A DNA stretch of 64,000 bases from contig JADFHF010000013.1 in NCBI GenBank assembly GCA_022567305.1, forward strand, positions 1 through 64,000, given 5' to 3'. The notes beneath the pieces were generated by a model. That model saw only the letters and a list, made by a program, of their open reading frames with translations. It was not told the origin of the DNA and did not search any database. The number at the start of each line of letters is the position of its first letter. Within the stretch, counting starts at the first letter, position 1. The DNA comes from Bacteroidota bacterium. GTDB lineage: Bacteria > Bacteroidota > Rhodothermia > Rhodothermales > UBA10348. Below are positions 29,559 through 37,700 of this stretch, piece after piece. Made by a program: the position numbers and the translations under genes.

Positions 29559-32018
29559 TTAATCGGTTGCAGGCGGAAGGAGTCGCATCTCGTGTAGGAT
29601 GGATCGATCGGCGAAGTCGTCCGGCGAATCAGGAAGGAAAAGTGTGTACGATTCGAAATCCAGATACGTCGCTATAAAGTTGTCGTATCGCTGCGAGAAC
29701 GGATTGCCGCTTTGGCCCCCGGGATAGACGCCAAATGAGGTCGGCGGCTCGGTGGAAAAATCGACTACGACCCGCCAGGAGGCACTCGATGTGGACGACA
29801 TGCTACCCGCCGGCGAGAGAGTCTGGCGGTACCCTGGATACGGATAAGGACCTCTCCAAATCGGTTTCAGGAATGTCGACCGTGTAATGTGACGAATCGT
29901 CAATTGATGATTAGCGCCCCACAGCAGCGACGCTCGATCCGATTTCAGTGCTTCCCCGTACGTACGTGCGACCCATTCCAGAGCTTGCGCCATCAGATCA
30001 GCGGCATTCTCGCGGTCCGGCGTGTCGACGATATCCAGCCAAATGGACTCCGGATCCTCTTTCAAGAGCCTGAAGAGACGCGTATTTGAGGGCATGCGGA
30101 TGGTCTGAAATTCTGTTTCATCCCAGGCGAGCTGCTCAAGATGGGTCAGGTATTCGTGGAATAGAATAGGTTCAATCTGGTCAATCGAAGTTTCGCCATT
30201 CCACGACAGCAGCAAATCCTTGATTTCTAGAGCGACGGCAGACAACTCTGATTCAGGTGCCAGTAGCGGCAAAAAGAGATCGGCTTGAACGGCGTGCACA
30301 TCGGATTGATATGCTCTTAGATCCTGAACCGAATGAAGATCAGATGACTCAAGTAATCCATTGATTCGAAGAGACCGATAGGCGTCCCTCCAATCACGTC
30401 CCAGGTAATACGGATAACCCTTAGCGATCGGTTGTTGATTTGTGGAGGTGAGGTAGCCTTGTGCCGGATTCCTTGAATGTGGGAGTTCGTCGAAGGGGAT
30501 TCGACCATTCCATGCATGATCGAACGTGGAACCGTCCAACGACTCAGCGCCTGTATCGCCCGATCGTACAGGCATAAACCCGGTCGAACGGATGGCTATC
30601 GTACCGCTCCGATCCACGTACAGAATATTCTGCATAGGGGAATCCCAGAGCCGGGTGGCTACCTCAAACTCATCATAATTGCGAGCGCGGCCCATTTTCC
30701 AGATGGCCAGCAGTGTGCGCGAGGTGTCATGGGCCGCCCAGCGGATGGCCGTTGCTGACTCTTCCCCAAGCATCACCGGTCCAAATCGAGAAATTAAAAC
30801 CGAGTCCGGTTCGGGCGCCTCTCCGGCGACCTCGATCTCATCATAAATATTCAGGAATGGTTCGAATTCCCCATCGATGAAGTAACCGGATCGATCCGCT
30901 GAGAGCTCAAGATTATAATAGTCGATCTGATCCGAACCGGTATTGGTAAAAGCCCAGGCTGTCTGCGTTGTGATACCCTCAATAATTACAGGGGCCCCCG
31001 GAATCGTGACACCGTACACATTCATCTCCGGGGTAATCAGATGCGCTTCGTACCAAATCGAAGGAACCGACAGGTTCAAATGCATATCTCCGGCCAGGAT
31101 GGGATACCCTGTCGTGGATCGAGTGCCGTCGACCGCCCAGTTGTTCGATCCTTTTCCGGGTCGAAGACCTTCGGTCAGATCGTCCAGGGGCGAACCGAAG
31201 AGATCATCTGCGTGATGTTCAGTTGAGGTGATTCTGAATTTGTCCGAAGAATGACTCGTATTGGTTGCGCCCTCTTCTGAAATCGTTCCCTCCTCAGGTA
31301 TAATGGGCACCACGTACTTGGAATACCTGGGAAATAGGCGTTCGTAGTCCGCATCTGAGAAAGCATCCTTGAGGCGCTTGTACCTTTCATCCTTTGACGT
31401 AAAGGTCAAATCGTAACTCATGTAGAGCAGTACGGAAATGGCGTCTTCGGTTGTGAGTTGCCTGGGGCGATATCCCAATATTCTGAATTCGAACGGGTCG
31501 TCCGATGGATCCAGTGAATCGATATACGCATTGGCGCCAGCTTGATACCAGGAGATTAGATCGAACTGCTCACCTCCTTTTTCCGTGAGCCAGGCGGCGT
31601 GCTGCTCCGTAGTCCAGCGCATTCCAATTCTTCGAAAAAACTGATCCGTCTGAAGAGCGCTCCGCCCCAAAACTTCCGACAAATTTCCCCTGGCAGCCCG
31701 TGACAAAAAATCGATCTGAAAAAGACGATCCTGGGCCACGGTATACCCGAATGCGATCACCGCATCTCGATCGTTGGACGCGAAGATGTGGGGCACTCCG
31801 CGTTCATCCCTGACGACGTGAACCTCATCCGTCAATGTGGGGAGCTCAAGCACCCCTGAGCCTAGGTCGTCTGCGTTTCTAGCTGTTCGATATAAGCCAT
31901 CGGCGGGATCAAGCAACGGGCCGAGCGCAAAGCGGTCCGATATCGGGACGTTTAGTGCAACCAGGAATGCAGATAGTCCGAGAAACGAGGCTATAAGACG
32001 AACAATTTTTCCCGTCAT
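29559..32018 (-). CDS. Penicillin acylase family hydrolase (S45), exported
   Basis: An 819-residue Ntn hydrolase processed into alpha and beta chains. An N-terminal hydrophobic segment (IVRLIASFLGLSAFLVALNVP) directs export. The alpha chain is at about 50-280 (VVRDERGVPHIFASNDRDAVIAFGY), and the autoprocessing site is at GKGSNNWAV, where the Ser becomes the nucleophile. The beta chain follows (GYPILAGDMHLNLSVPSIWYEAHL). The family cleaves amide bonds of penicillins, acyl-homoserine lactones or other acylated amines, so quorum-quenching or amide scavenging are possible. It overlaps the ParA gene by 4 bp (ATGA). Confidence 0.94.
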   Translation of the reverse strand: MTGKIVRLIASFLGLSAFLVALNVPISDRFALGPLLDPADGLYRTARNADDLGSGVLELPTLTDEVHVVRDERGVPHIFASNDRDAVIAFGYTVAQDRLFQIDFLSRAARGNLSEVLGRSALQTDQFFRRIGMRWTTEQHAAWLTEKGGEQFDLISWYQAGANAYIDSLDPSDDPFEFRILGYRPRQLTTEDAISVLLYMSYDLTFTSKDERYKRLKDAFSDADYERLFPRYSKYVVPIIPEEGTISEEGATNTSHSSDKFRITSTEHHADDLFGSPLDDLTEGLRPGKGSNNWAVDGTRSTTGYPILAGDMHLNLSVPSIWYEAHLITPEMNVYGVTIPGAPVIIEGITTQTAWAFTNTGSDQIDYYNLELSADRSGYFIDGEFEPFLNIYDEIEVAGEAPEPDSVLISRFGPVMLGEESATAIRWAAHDTSRTLLAIWKMGRARNYDEFEVATRLWDSPMQNILYVDRSGTIAIRSTGFMPVRSGDTGAESLDGSTFDHAWNGRIPFDELPHSRNPAQGYLTSTNQQPIAKGYPYYLGRDWRDAYRSLRINGLLESSDLHSVQDLRAYQSDVHAVQADLFLPLLAPESELSAVALEIKDLLLSWNGETSIDQIEPILFHEYLTHLEQLAWDETEFQTIRMPSNTRLFRLLKEDPESIWLDIVDTPDRENAADLMAQALEWVARTYGEALKSDRASLLWGANHQLTIRHITRSTFLKPIWRGPYPYPGYRQTLSPAGSMSSTSSASWRVVVDFSTEPPTSFGVYPGGQSGNPFSQRYDNFIATYLDFESYTLFLPDSPDDFADRSILHEMRLLPPATD

Positions 32019-32851
32019 AGAAATGAGAATTGTTCGCCCGACGAATGAGCTTTGATCTCTTCCTTGGATTCCGGTCCGAGATCGCCGCCGTCTATCGGAT
32101 CGAATAGTTGTCCGAGTTCGTCGGCAGCGCTCGCATAGTCGATCGAACCACGTGCTTGCGGATCAGATTCGAAAACCGTTTGTCCGTTCTGCCGCGTGAG
32201 CGACAATGCCGTACACGTACGGATCACCGTCCGCATCACGCGTTCCCCGTACCGCTCTCGAAGGTACTTTCGATACCCGAGATGATTCCTTTTTCGACCG
32301 TCCACCATGGTCAGAAGAAATTTTGGAGTTGCCAAATCGGGATTCAGTCTTTTTCGCACGACCTGCGCCGTCTGATAGGTCTGTTCCCCACCCAATACCG
32401 GCTGGTATTCTGGAAGAACCGGAATCACTACAAAATTACTGGCAACGAGTGCGTTGAGGCTGAATACAGTAACGGCAGCAGCGATGTCAAAAATGATTAA
32501 ATCGTAGTGCTTATCCATGCAATCCACGAATTCTCTTAGCCAGAGAACATCAGTGGGCTTGGTCAGGCGACGAATCGCTGATGAAAGAGCGGCAGAAGAC
32601 GGAACCAGGTCGAATGTTCTCAACGGAGTAATGGGTACCTTCTCCGACTCAATGTCCTCTTCGAACAAGACGAGCGATGACAGTTTTGCAGCGGCCTCGG
32701 TCTCGCCCATCATTCTGGTCAAAAAGGCTTGCGGGTCCAGGTCCACAACAAGAACATCTCGCCCGGTCATTCCGAACGCGGCGGCCAGATTCATGACCGT
32801 TGTGGTCTTCCCGGTACCGCCCTTGTGGTTACAAATAGTCAGCGTGATCAT
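32015..32851 (-). CDS. ParA/MinD-type P-loop ATPase
   Basis: 278 residues with the deviant Walker A motif CNHKGGTGKTTTVMNLA, then VLVVDLDPQAFLTRMMG and the Walker B region YDLIIFDIAAAV. This is a ParA-type ATPase of the kind that positions chromosomes, plasmids or protein cargo. No parB, centromere-like repeat or chemotaxis/carboxysome cargo gene is adjacent, so it is an orphan. The C-terminal tail is acidic. It is coupled (ATGA) to the downstream penicillin acylase gene, which has no obvious functional link. Confidence 0.92.
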   Translation of the reverse strand: MITLTICNHKGGTGKTTTVMNLAAAFGMTGRDVLVVDLDPQAFLTRMMGETEAAAKLSSLVLFEEDIESEKVPITPLRTFDLVPSSAALSSAIRRLTKPTDVLWLREFVDCMDKHYDLIIFDIAAAVTVFSLNALVASNFVVIPVLPEYQPVLGGEQTYQTAQVVRKRLNPDLATPKFLLTMVDGRKRNHLGYRKYLRERYGERVMRTVIRTCTALSLTRQNGQTVFESDPQARGSIDYASAADELGQLFDPIDGGDLGPESKEEIKAHSSGEQFSFL

Positions 32852-32907
32852 GCGAGAGGCCGATTGAGCCGACTTCAGGTTGGGTTAAAGTAGCTTTCAC
32901 GAACTCG

Positions 32908-34488
32908 GTGAGTCAACTACAGATATATACTTTACGTCCAGGCGGCCGTTCATGGCTAACCACCCGTAGTCTACGGTGGTGGACGCTCGCGTCGGGACTT
33001 GCTCTCGGATTCAGTTTCCCTCCGTATGGGATGACCGTCCTGGCCTGGATTAGCCTTGTACCCCTCTTTCTTTCCGCTCGTTTTCTTCCGCCCAGGTCGG
33101 CCTTTGTAAACGCGTGGTTTTTTTATCTCGGCACTTTTGCTGTGGCGTTCCATTGGCCACTCCTTCATGTCCGTGCCGATACGGCACTCGTATCGGCCAC
33201 CGCATGGCTGGCTTTCACGATGGTACTTGCCGTTCCCGTTGGGTTTTCTTCATGGGTTTCTAAGAGATATTCAGGCGTCTCCTCCATCTGGTTGGCCGGA
33301 CTCATGATCCTTCTCGTTGAGTTTGTCCTCAGATCGGGGCCCATACCCATGCCGTGGACCGCCCTCGGATACTCTCAAGCATCTTCCGGCGCTGTGGTCA
33401 GAGCCTCCTCCTGGATGGGCTCCACCGGATTGTCAACGGCCCTCGTCATAGCCAATGCCTGCCTGGCCCAAGGACTTCTCCTGGAAAAGAGGAATCGAAT
33501 CCGTCTCGTGATCGCGAGTTTTACCGTTCCGGCGCTGGTACTTGCCCTGGGCCTTGCGAAGCATTCAAATGAATCGGCCGAGCAGAAGAACATCGCTGTC
33601 ATCCAGCCCGGCTATTCGCCAGATGAGTGGTCCGATACTCATAATGAAAGCCGGGTTCAAAAGATGATCGCTCTATCTGATTCCACGATCCAGTCGTCAT
33701 CTATACAAATCGATCTTGTCGTCTGGCCGGAAACGACGCTGCCAATAATAAATTCCCGATCGGAGGGCCATCCGCTGATGAAGAAACTTACCTCCTGGAC
33801 GGAATCTCATTCGGTATCTCTTCTCACAGGCGCCATTACGACCACCGGCGAATCGGCCGGCTTCGGCCCACCGTATTACAACAGTGCAATATTGTTTGCG
33901 CCGGGAGCCGCTCCTTCCACGCGTTCGAAAAACATTTTGGTACCGTTTGCCGAATCTGTTCCTCTTGCAAATCTCTTTTCCTTCTTGGAACGATTCGCCG
34001 TTCCGGCCGGGGGAGTTGCCGGATATCTTCCCGGAGAAAAGCCTTCCGTTATAGCCAGTGGCGGCATCCATATTGGCATAATTATCTGCTTTGAGATTGC
34101 TTTTCCTCAATATGCGTCTGAACTGAAAAACAATGACAGCAATCTTTTCATCGTCCTTACGCAAAGCGGCTGGTGGCGCGGTTCCGCCGGTTACAGGCAA
34201 CAGATCATGTATGCGCGTTTTCGGGCTGTTGAGCAGGGACGTACACTGGTTCAGGCGAGTGTCGATGGGATATCGGGAATAATCACGCCTGACGCGATCG
34301 TACACGACCTTACATCGATCCGAACACAAGCAACTCTCGTTCATCGTGTATCCCTTTACTCCGCGTCTACTTTCTATGGAAAGTTTGGGGATCTGTGGAA
34401 TTGGATCGTTTTGGGGATCTGGCTATCAATTACGCTGTTCTACGGCGTCCGCCAAAAGCATATCGCATCCAACCTCTTTGCTCCGTGA
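32908..34488 (+). CDS. lnt: Apolipoprotein N-acyltransferase
   Basis: Adds the third acyl chain to outer-membrane-bound lipoproteins at the inner membrane. 526 residues: an N-terminal membrane domain of about six helices (WWTLASGLALGFSFPPYGM) and a periplasmic nitrilase domain with catalytic Glu in LVVWPETTLP, the Lys region before NILVPFAESVP and the Cys in IGIIICFEIAFP. A final TM segment lies at the end (LGIWLSITLFYG). Start is a GTG at 32908. The window's many lipoproteins would be its substrates. It overlaps maf by 4 bp (GTGA). Confidence 0.92.
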   Translation: MSQLQIYTLRPGGRSWLTTRSLRWWTLASGLALGFSFPPYGMTVLAWISLVPLFLSARFLPPRSAFVNAWFFYLGTFAVAFHWPLLHVRADTALVSATAWLAFTMVLAVPVGFSSWVSKRYSGVSSIWLAGLMILLVEFVLRSGPIPMPWTALGYSQASSGAVVRASSWMGSTGLSTALVIANACLAQGLLLEKRNRIRLVIASFTVPALVLALGLAKHSNESAEQKNIAVIQPGYSPDEWSDTHNESRVQKMIALSDSTIQSSSIQIDLVVWPETTLPIINSRSEGHPLMKKLTSWTESHSVSLLTGAITTTGESAGFGPPYYNSAILFAPGAAPSTRSKNILVPFAESVPLANLFSFLERFAVPAGGVAGYLPGEKPSVIASGGIHIGIIICFEIAFPQYASELKNNDSNLFIVLTQSGWWRGSAGYRQQIMYARFRAVEQGRTLVQASVDGISGIITPDAIVHDLTSIRTQATLVHRVSLYSASTFYGKFGDLWNWIVLGIWLSITLFYGVRQKHIASNLFAP

Positions 34489-35075
34489 AACTGAAATCCC
34501 CATTGATCCTTGCATCTGGTTCGCCGCGAAGGAAACACCTTCTCGAATCCCTGCATATTCCATTCGAGGTTCAGGCGGCAGATATCGAAGAGACCCGTCT
34601 TCCCGGGGAAGATCCTGCAGAAATGGTGACCCGCCTGGCCCGAGAAAAAGCGCAAGCCGTGTCCAAGATGCATATCAATTCACTCGTTTTGGCTGCTGAT
34701 ACAACGGTGGTTCTGGATGGAGAATTGCTCGGTAAGCCAAGAGACAAAGCCGATTCGATCCAAATGCTGACGCGCCTGAGTGGGCGGTCCCACACGGTTA
34801 TTACGGGAATCGCTCTCTTGCACGAACAGACAGGGCGATTATCAACTGCATTCGAATCTACGCTCGTTACGTTCGACAGCATGAGCGATACAGAGATTGT
34901 TGACTATGTTGATACGGGTTCGCCTCTCGATAAAGCGGGTTCGTACGGAATCCAAGATGATCGTGGTGCACTCTTCGTTTCGCGGATAGAGGGTGATTTT
35001 TTTAACGTGATGGGACTTCCACTCAATAGACTTTATCGACTTTTGAAAACTGATTTTGGCGATTTAATCGAATAG
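34485..35075 (+). CDS. maf: Maf-family nucleoside triphosphate pyrophosphatase
   Basis: 196 residues that hydrolyse non-canonical or modified NTPs (dTTP/UTP or m7GTP type). Family signatures are LILASGSPRRKHLLESL at the N-terminus, LAREKAQAV, VLAADTTVVLDGELLGKP and SGRSHTVITGIAL, then DKAGSYGIQ near the end. The track start at 34395 overlaps lnt; the GTG at 34485 gives the family start and overlaps the lnt stop by GTGA. Subtype (YhdE or YceF) cannot be chosen firmly. Confidence 0.93.
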   Translation: MKLKSPLILASGSPRRKHLLESLHIPFEVQAADIEETRLPGEDPAEMVTRLAREKAQAVSKMHINSLVLAADTTVVLDGELLGKPRDKADSIQMLTRLSGRSHTVITGIALLHEQTGRLSTAFESTLVTFDSMSDTEIVDYVDTGSPLDKAGSYGIQDDRGALFVSRIEGDFFNVMGLPLNRLYRLLKTDFGDLIE

Positions 35076-35127
35076 AAGAACTAAGTTGAGAACTGGTACT
35101 TAGACGAATCGAAACGACACGATACCC

Positions 35128-35871
35128 GTGGCTAAATCTTTCAGTGACATACGCGCCCTTCTCATCCAGGCTCGGAACACGCCGGATATGGAGGCCCAGG
35201 AGCAAGATTGCTTCGTCGAGCGGACGCGTTTGGATTCGTCTCAGTTGTTCAGTCTGAATATTGCTCAGTCGGATCTGGCTGAACTCGATCTGGACCAGTA
35301 TGACGTACTATTTATTGGAGGTGCCGGTGAGTATTCGGCGACGGGCGAATATCCTTGGATGAGCCACCTCCTCGAGCTTGTTCAGACGGCATACGAAAAT
35401 AAGTTGCCAACCTTCGGATCCTGTTGGGGACATCAGGTTATTGCGCGCGCGCTTGGTGGCACGGTCATTCACGATCCGGCGCTATCAGAGATGGGGTGTC
35501 TTCTAGTTATACTAACGGAAGCCGGCAAGATCGATCGACTGTTCACGGATTTCCCGGCGTCATTCCGTGCAAATATGGGACATCACGACCGGGTTACTGA
35601 ACTACCGGATGGTGCGGTCCAGTTAGCCGTGAGTGAGACCCAACCCAATGAGGCGTTTCGAATGCAGGATGCTCCCATGTATGGAACTCAATTCCATAGC
35701 GAGCTTGATGCTCATCGGGAACGAGAGAGACTCATTCGATACAGGCCCCTCTATAAAGCTGCAATGCCAAGCGAGGAAGTGTATCAAAACGTAATAGCCT
35801 CCTTGGCCGAGACGACTGAGGTCGACCATTTGATGCACGATTTCCTATTGAAGTTCGTGGTGTCTGAGTAA
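35128..35871 (+). CDS. Class I glutamine amidotransferase-like protein
   Basis: 247 residues with the catalytic triad of a class I amidotransferase: nucleophile Cys in FGSCWGHQVIARALGG and His in TQFHSELD, with Glu nearby. It resembles stand-alone GMP-synthase-like GATase proteins without a synthetase partner. The protein starts with a GTG at 35128. It could remove gamma-glutamyl groups or act with an unknown amidotransferase; no partner gene is adjacent. It is in the same direction as lnt-maf, 53 bp behind. Confidence 0.88.
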   Translation: MAKSFSDIRALLIQARNTPDMEAQEQDCFVERTRLDSSQLFSLNIAQSDLAELDLDQYDVLFIGGAGEYSATGEYPWMSHLLELVQTAYENKLPTFGSCWGHQVIARALGGTVIHDPALSEMGCLLVILTEAGKIDRLFTDFPASFRANMGHHDRVTELPDGAVQLAVSETQPNEAFRMQDAPMYGTQFHSELDAHRERERLIRYRPLYKAAMPSEEVYQNVIASLAETTEVDHLMHDFLLKFVVSE

Positions 35872-35879
35872 GCGACGGC

Positions 35880-36026
35880 TCAGAGGGCCTGTACTCTCAG
35901 TTCGGCACGTTGCACGAGGGCGGAGATTCCCTCGAGGCGGATTTCATCGGTACCCAGAATCAACGTCGAGATCCACTGGAACGGCTCGCCGTGAGAAAGG
36001 GGCTTGGTTACTAGCGTCTCCGTCAT
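35880..36026 (-). CDS. Small ORF (48 aa) downstream of the DASS transporter
   Basis: Not in the ORF track because it is short. It reads MTETLVTKPLSHGEPFQWIS, then TLILGTDEIRLEGISALVQR, then AELRVQAL. Its ATG is 10 bp after the transporter stop, and it ends 8 bp from the convergent amidotransferase stop. There is no strong ribosome-binding site. I do not recognise a family; the composition is ordinary for a soluble peptide. It fills an otherwise empty gap exactly, which supports translation, but chance is possible at this length. Confidence 0.4.
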   Translation of the reverse strand: MTETLVTKPLSHGEPFQWISTLILGTDEIRLEGISALVQRAELRVQAL

Positions 36027-36036
36027 GGCGTGAAGC

Positions 36037-37506
36037 TCAGAATCGGGTCAACAAATTCGCCGGGAGAACGAGAGAAAAGAGGGTGATGATCAGGATGAAA
36101 ACAAGATTTAAGTAGACTCCGGCACGAGCCATCTCCGGTAGCGTGATGAATCCGCTCCCATACACGACCGCATTCGGTGGTGTAGCGACGGGAAGCATGA
36201 AAGCGCAACTCGCTGCAATCGTCGCCGGAATCACGAACACCAGAGGCTCGCCGGTCAGCGCGAAAGCAACAGAGCCAACAATCGGCAAAAAGGCTGCGGC
36301 CGTGGCCGTATTACTGGTAAGTTCCGTAAGAAAAATGACGGTAGTCGTAACCAGGAGGACGAGGATAGGAGTAGGCAAAACAGCAAGCTGAGAGAGGCCC
36401 TCTCCTATCCATGCGGCCAATCCACTGCTGTCAATCGCCCCTGCCAGGCTAAGACCGCCGCCAAACAGAATAAGCACTCCCCATGGAATCCTTTGTGCCT
36501 GGGACCACGCCAGAAGTCGATCACCCCTGAGCGACTCGGCTGGAAGTACAAATAGGATCACCGCACCGGCCATCGCGATACCAGGATCAGAAAGCCCAGG
36601 AACGATTCCCGTTAGCAAGGGCCTCGTCACCCAAAGGAGGGCCACACCAAAAAAAATAATAGAAACGCGAAACTCACGCTTCGAAAACGGTCCCAATTCC
36701 GTGTATTTCTCTCTAAACATGCGGCGTCCGCCGGGAATCGAATCGAATTCAGGGCGATAAACCCCATACACCAGAATCAGATAGACTACGGGAAGGCCGA
36801 CGAGGACCAGTGGAATGCCCACCCAAAGCCACTCTACGAATCCGATTGCAATTCCGTACGTGTCTTCCAGAAATCCGGCCATTAAGGCATTGGGTGGCGT
36901 TCCGATCAATGTGCCCACACCGCCCACACTCGCAGCGTATGCAATAGAAAGCATAAGCAATGTTCCAAATCGGTGGATCGATTTTTCTCCGATTTGTACC
37001 GAAGACGATGCAAGATGGACGACGGAAATGCCAATAGGAAGCATCATCAATGTGGTCGCCGTATTGGACACCCACATACTTATAAAAGCTGTTGCAATCA
37101 TGAATCCAGCGACAATCATCTTCGGGGAGTTCCCGGTTTTTCCGAGGATCATGAGCGCAAGCCTCTTGTGGAGGCCCGAAAGTTGAACGGCTTCAGCGAT
37201 CAAGAAACCACCCAAGAACAGGTATATAAGGGGGTTCGCATACGGAGCAGCGGCCGATCGAATGTCAGCGATCCCCAGAAATGGGAATAAGACGAGAGGG
37301 ATCAGAGAGGTGGCCGGAATGGGCACTGCTTCCGTCATCCACCAGACAGCCATTAATAGCGCGACACCGGTAACCCTCCAGGCTTCTACACTCAAGCTCT
37401 CGGGCGGACCGAGGACCACGGTCAACACCAAACAAGCTGGACCGGCGAAAAGACCGGCTAGCCGAACCCGGTCGGCTCTAAAAATGGCTTGTGTCTTCGG
37501 TTCCAA
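36037..37506 (-). CDS. SLC13/DASS family sodium:carboxylate or sulfate symporter
   Basis: 489 residues with about eleven TM segments. The two SNT motifs that bind Na+ and substrate are intact: SNTATTLMMLPIG in the first half and TSNTATAAAFLP in the second, as in INDY/VcINDY proteins. WWMTEAVPIPATSLIPL near the N-terminus is also typical. It should import dicarboxylates, citrate or sulfate with sodium. A 48-codon ORF follows at once. Confidence 0.93.
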   Translation of the reverse strand: MEPKTQAIFRADRVRLAGLFAGPACLVLTVVLGPPESLSVEAWRVTGVALLMAVWWMTEAVPIPATSLIPLVLFPFLGIADIRSAAAPYANPLIYLFLGGFLIAEAVQLSGLHKRLALMILGKTGNSPKMIVAGFMIATAFISMWVSNTATTLMMLPIGISVVHLASSSVQIGEKSIHRFGTLLMLSIAYAASVGGVGTLIGTPPNALMAGFLEDTYGIAIGFVEWLWVGIPLVLVGLPVVYLILVYGVYRPEFDSIPGGRRMFREKYTELGPFSKREFRVSIIFFGVALLWVTRPLLTGIVPGLSDPGIAMAGAVILFVLPAESLRGDRLLAWSQAQRIPWGVLILFGGGLSLAGAIDSSGLAAWIGEGLSQLAVLPTPILVLLVTTTVIFLTELTSNTATAAAFLPIVGSVAFALTGEPLVFVIPATIAASCAFMLPVATPPNAVVYGSGFITLPEMARAGVYLNLVFILIITLFSLVLPANLLTRF

Positions 37507-37700
37507 GCTTCGCTCTTACATTCGTTTACAGTGACAACGGGAGTAACAATCTCGACTGTAATCGAACTAACATGGTCGCATGTAACGTACCAATGAGACA
37601 GTTTCGTTGCTACGATTTCACATACCGGGACTCACGCAACTCAACAGACGCTTTATCGTTTATAGAACACGGCTAATCATCGCTACCTGCATTTATAAAT

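Noticed and set aside
33697-34344. Minus-strand ORF of 215 aa
   Set aside because: Lies entirely inside lnt, whose catalytic motifs are on the plus strand; no family features.
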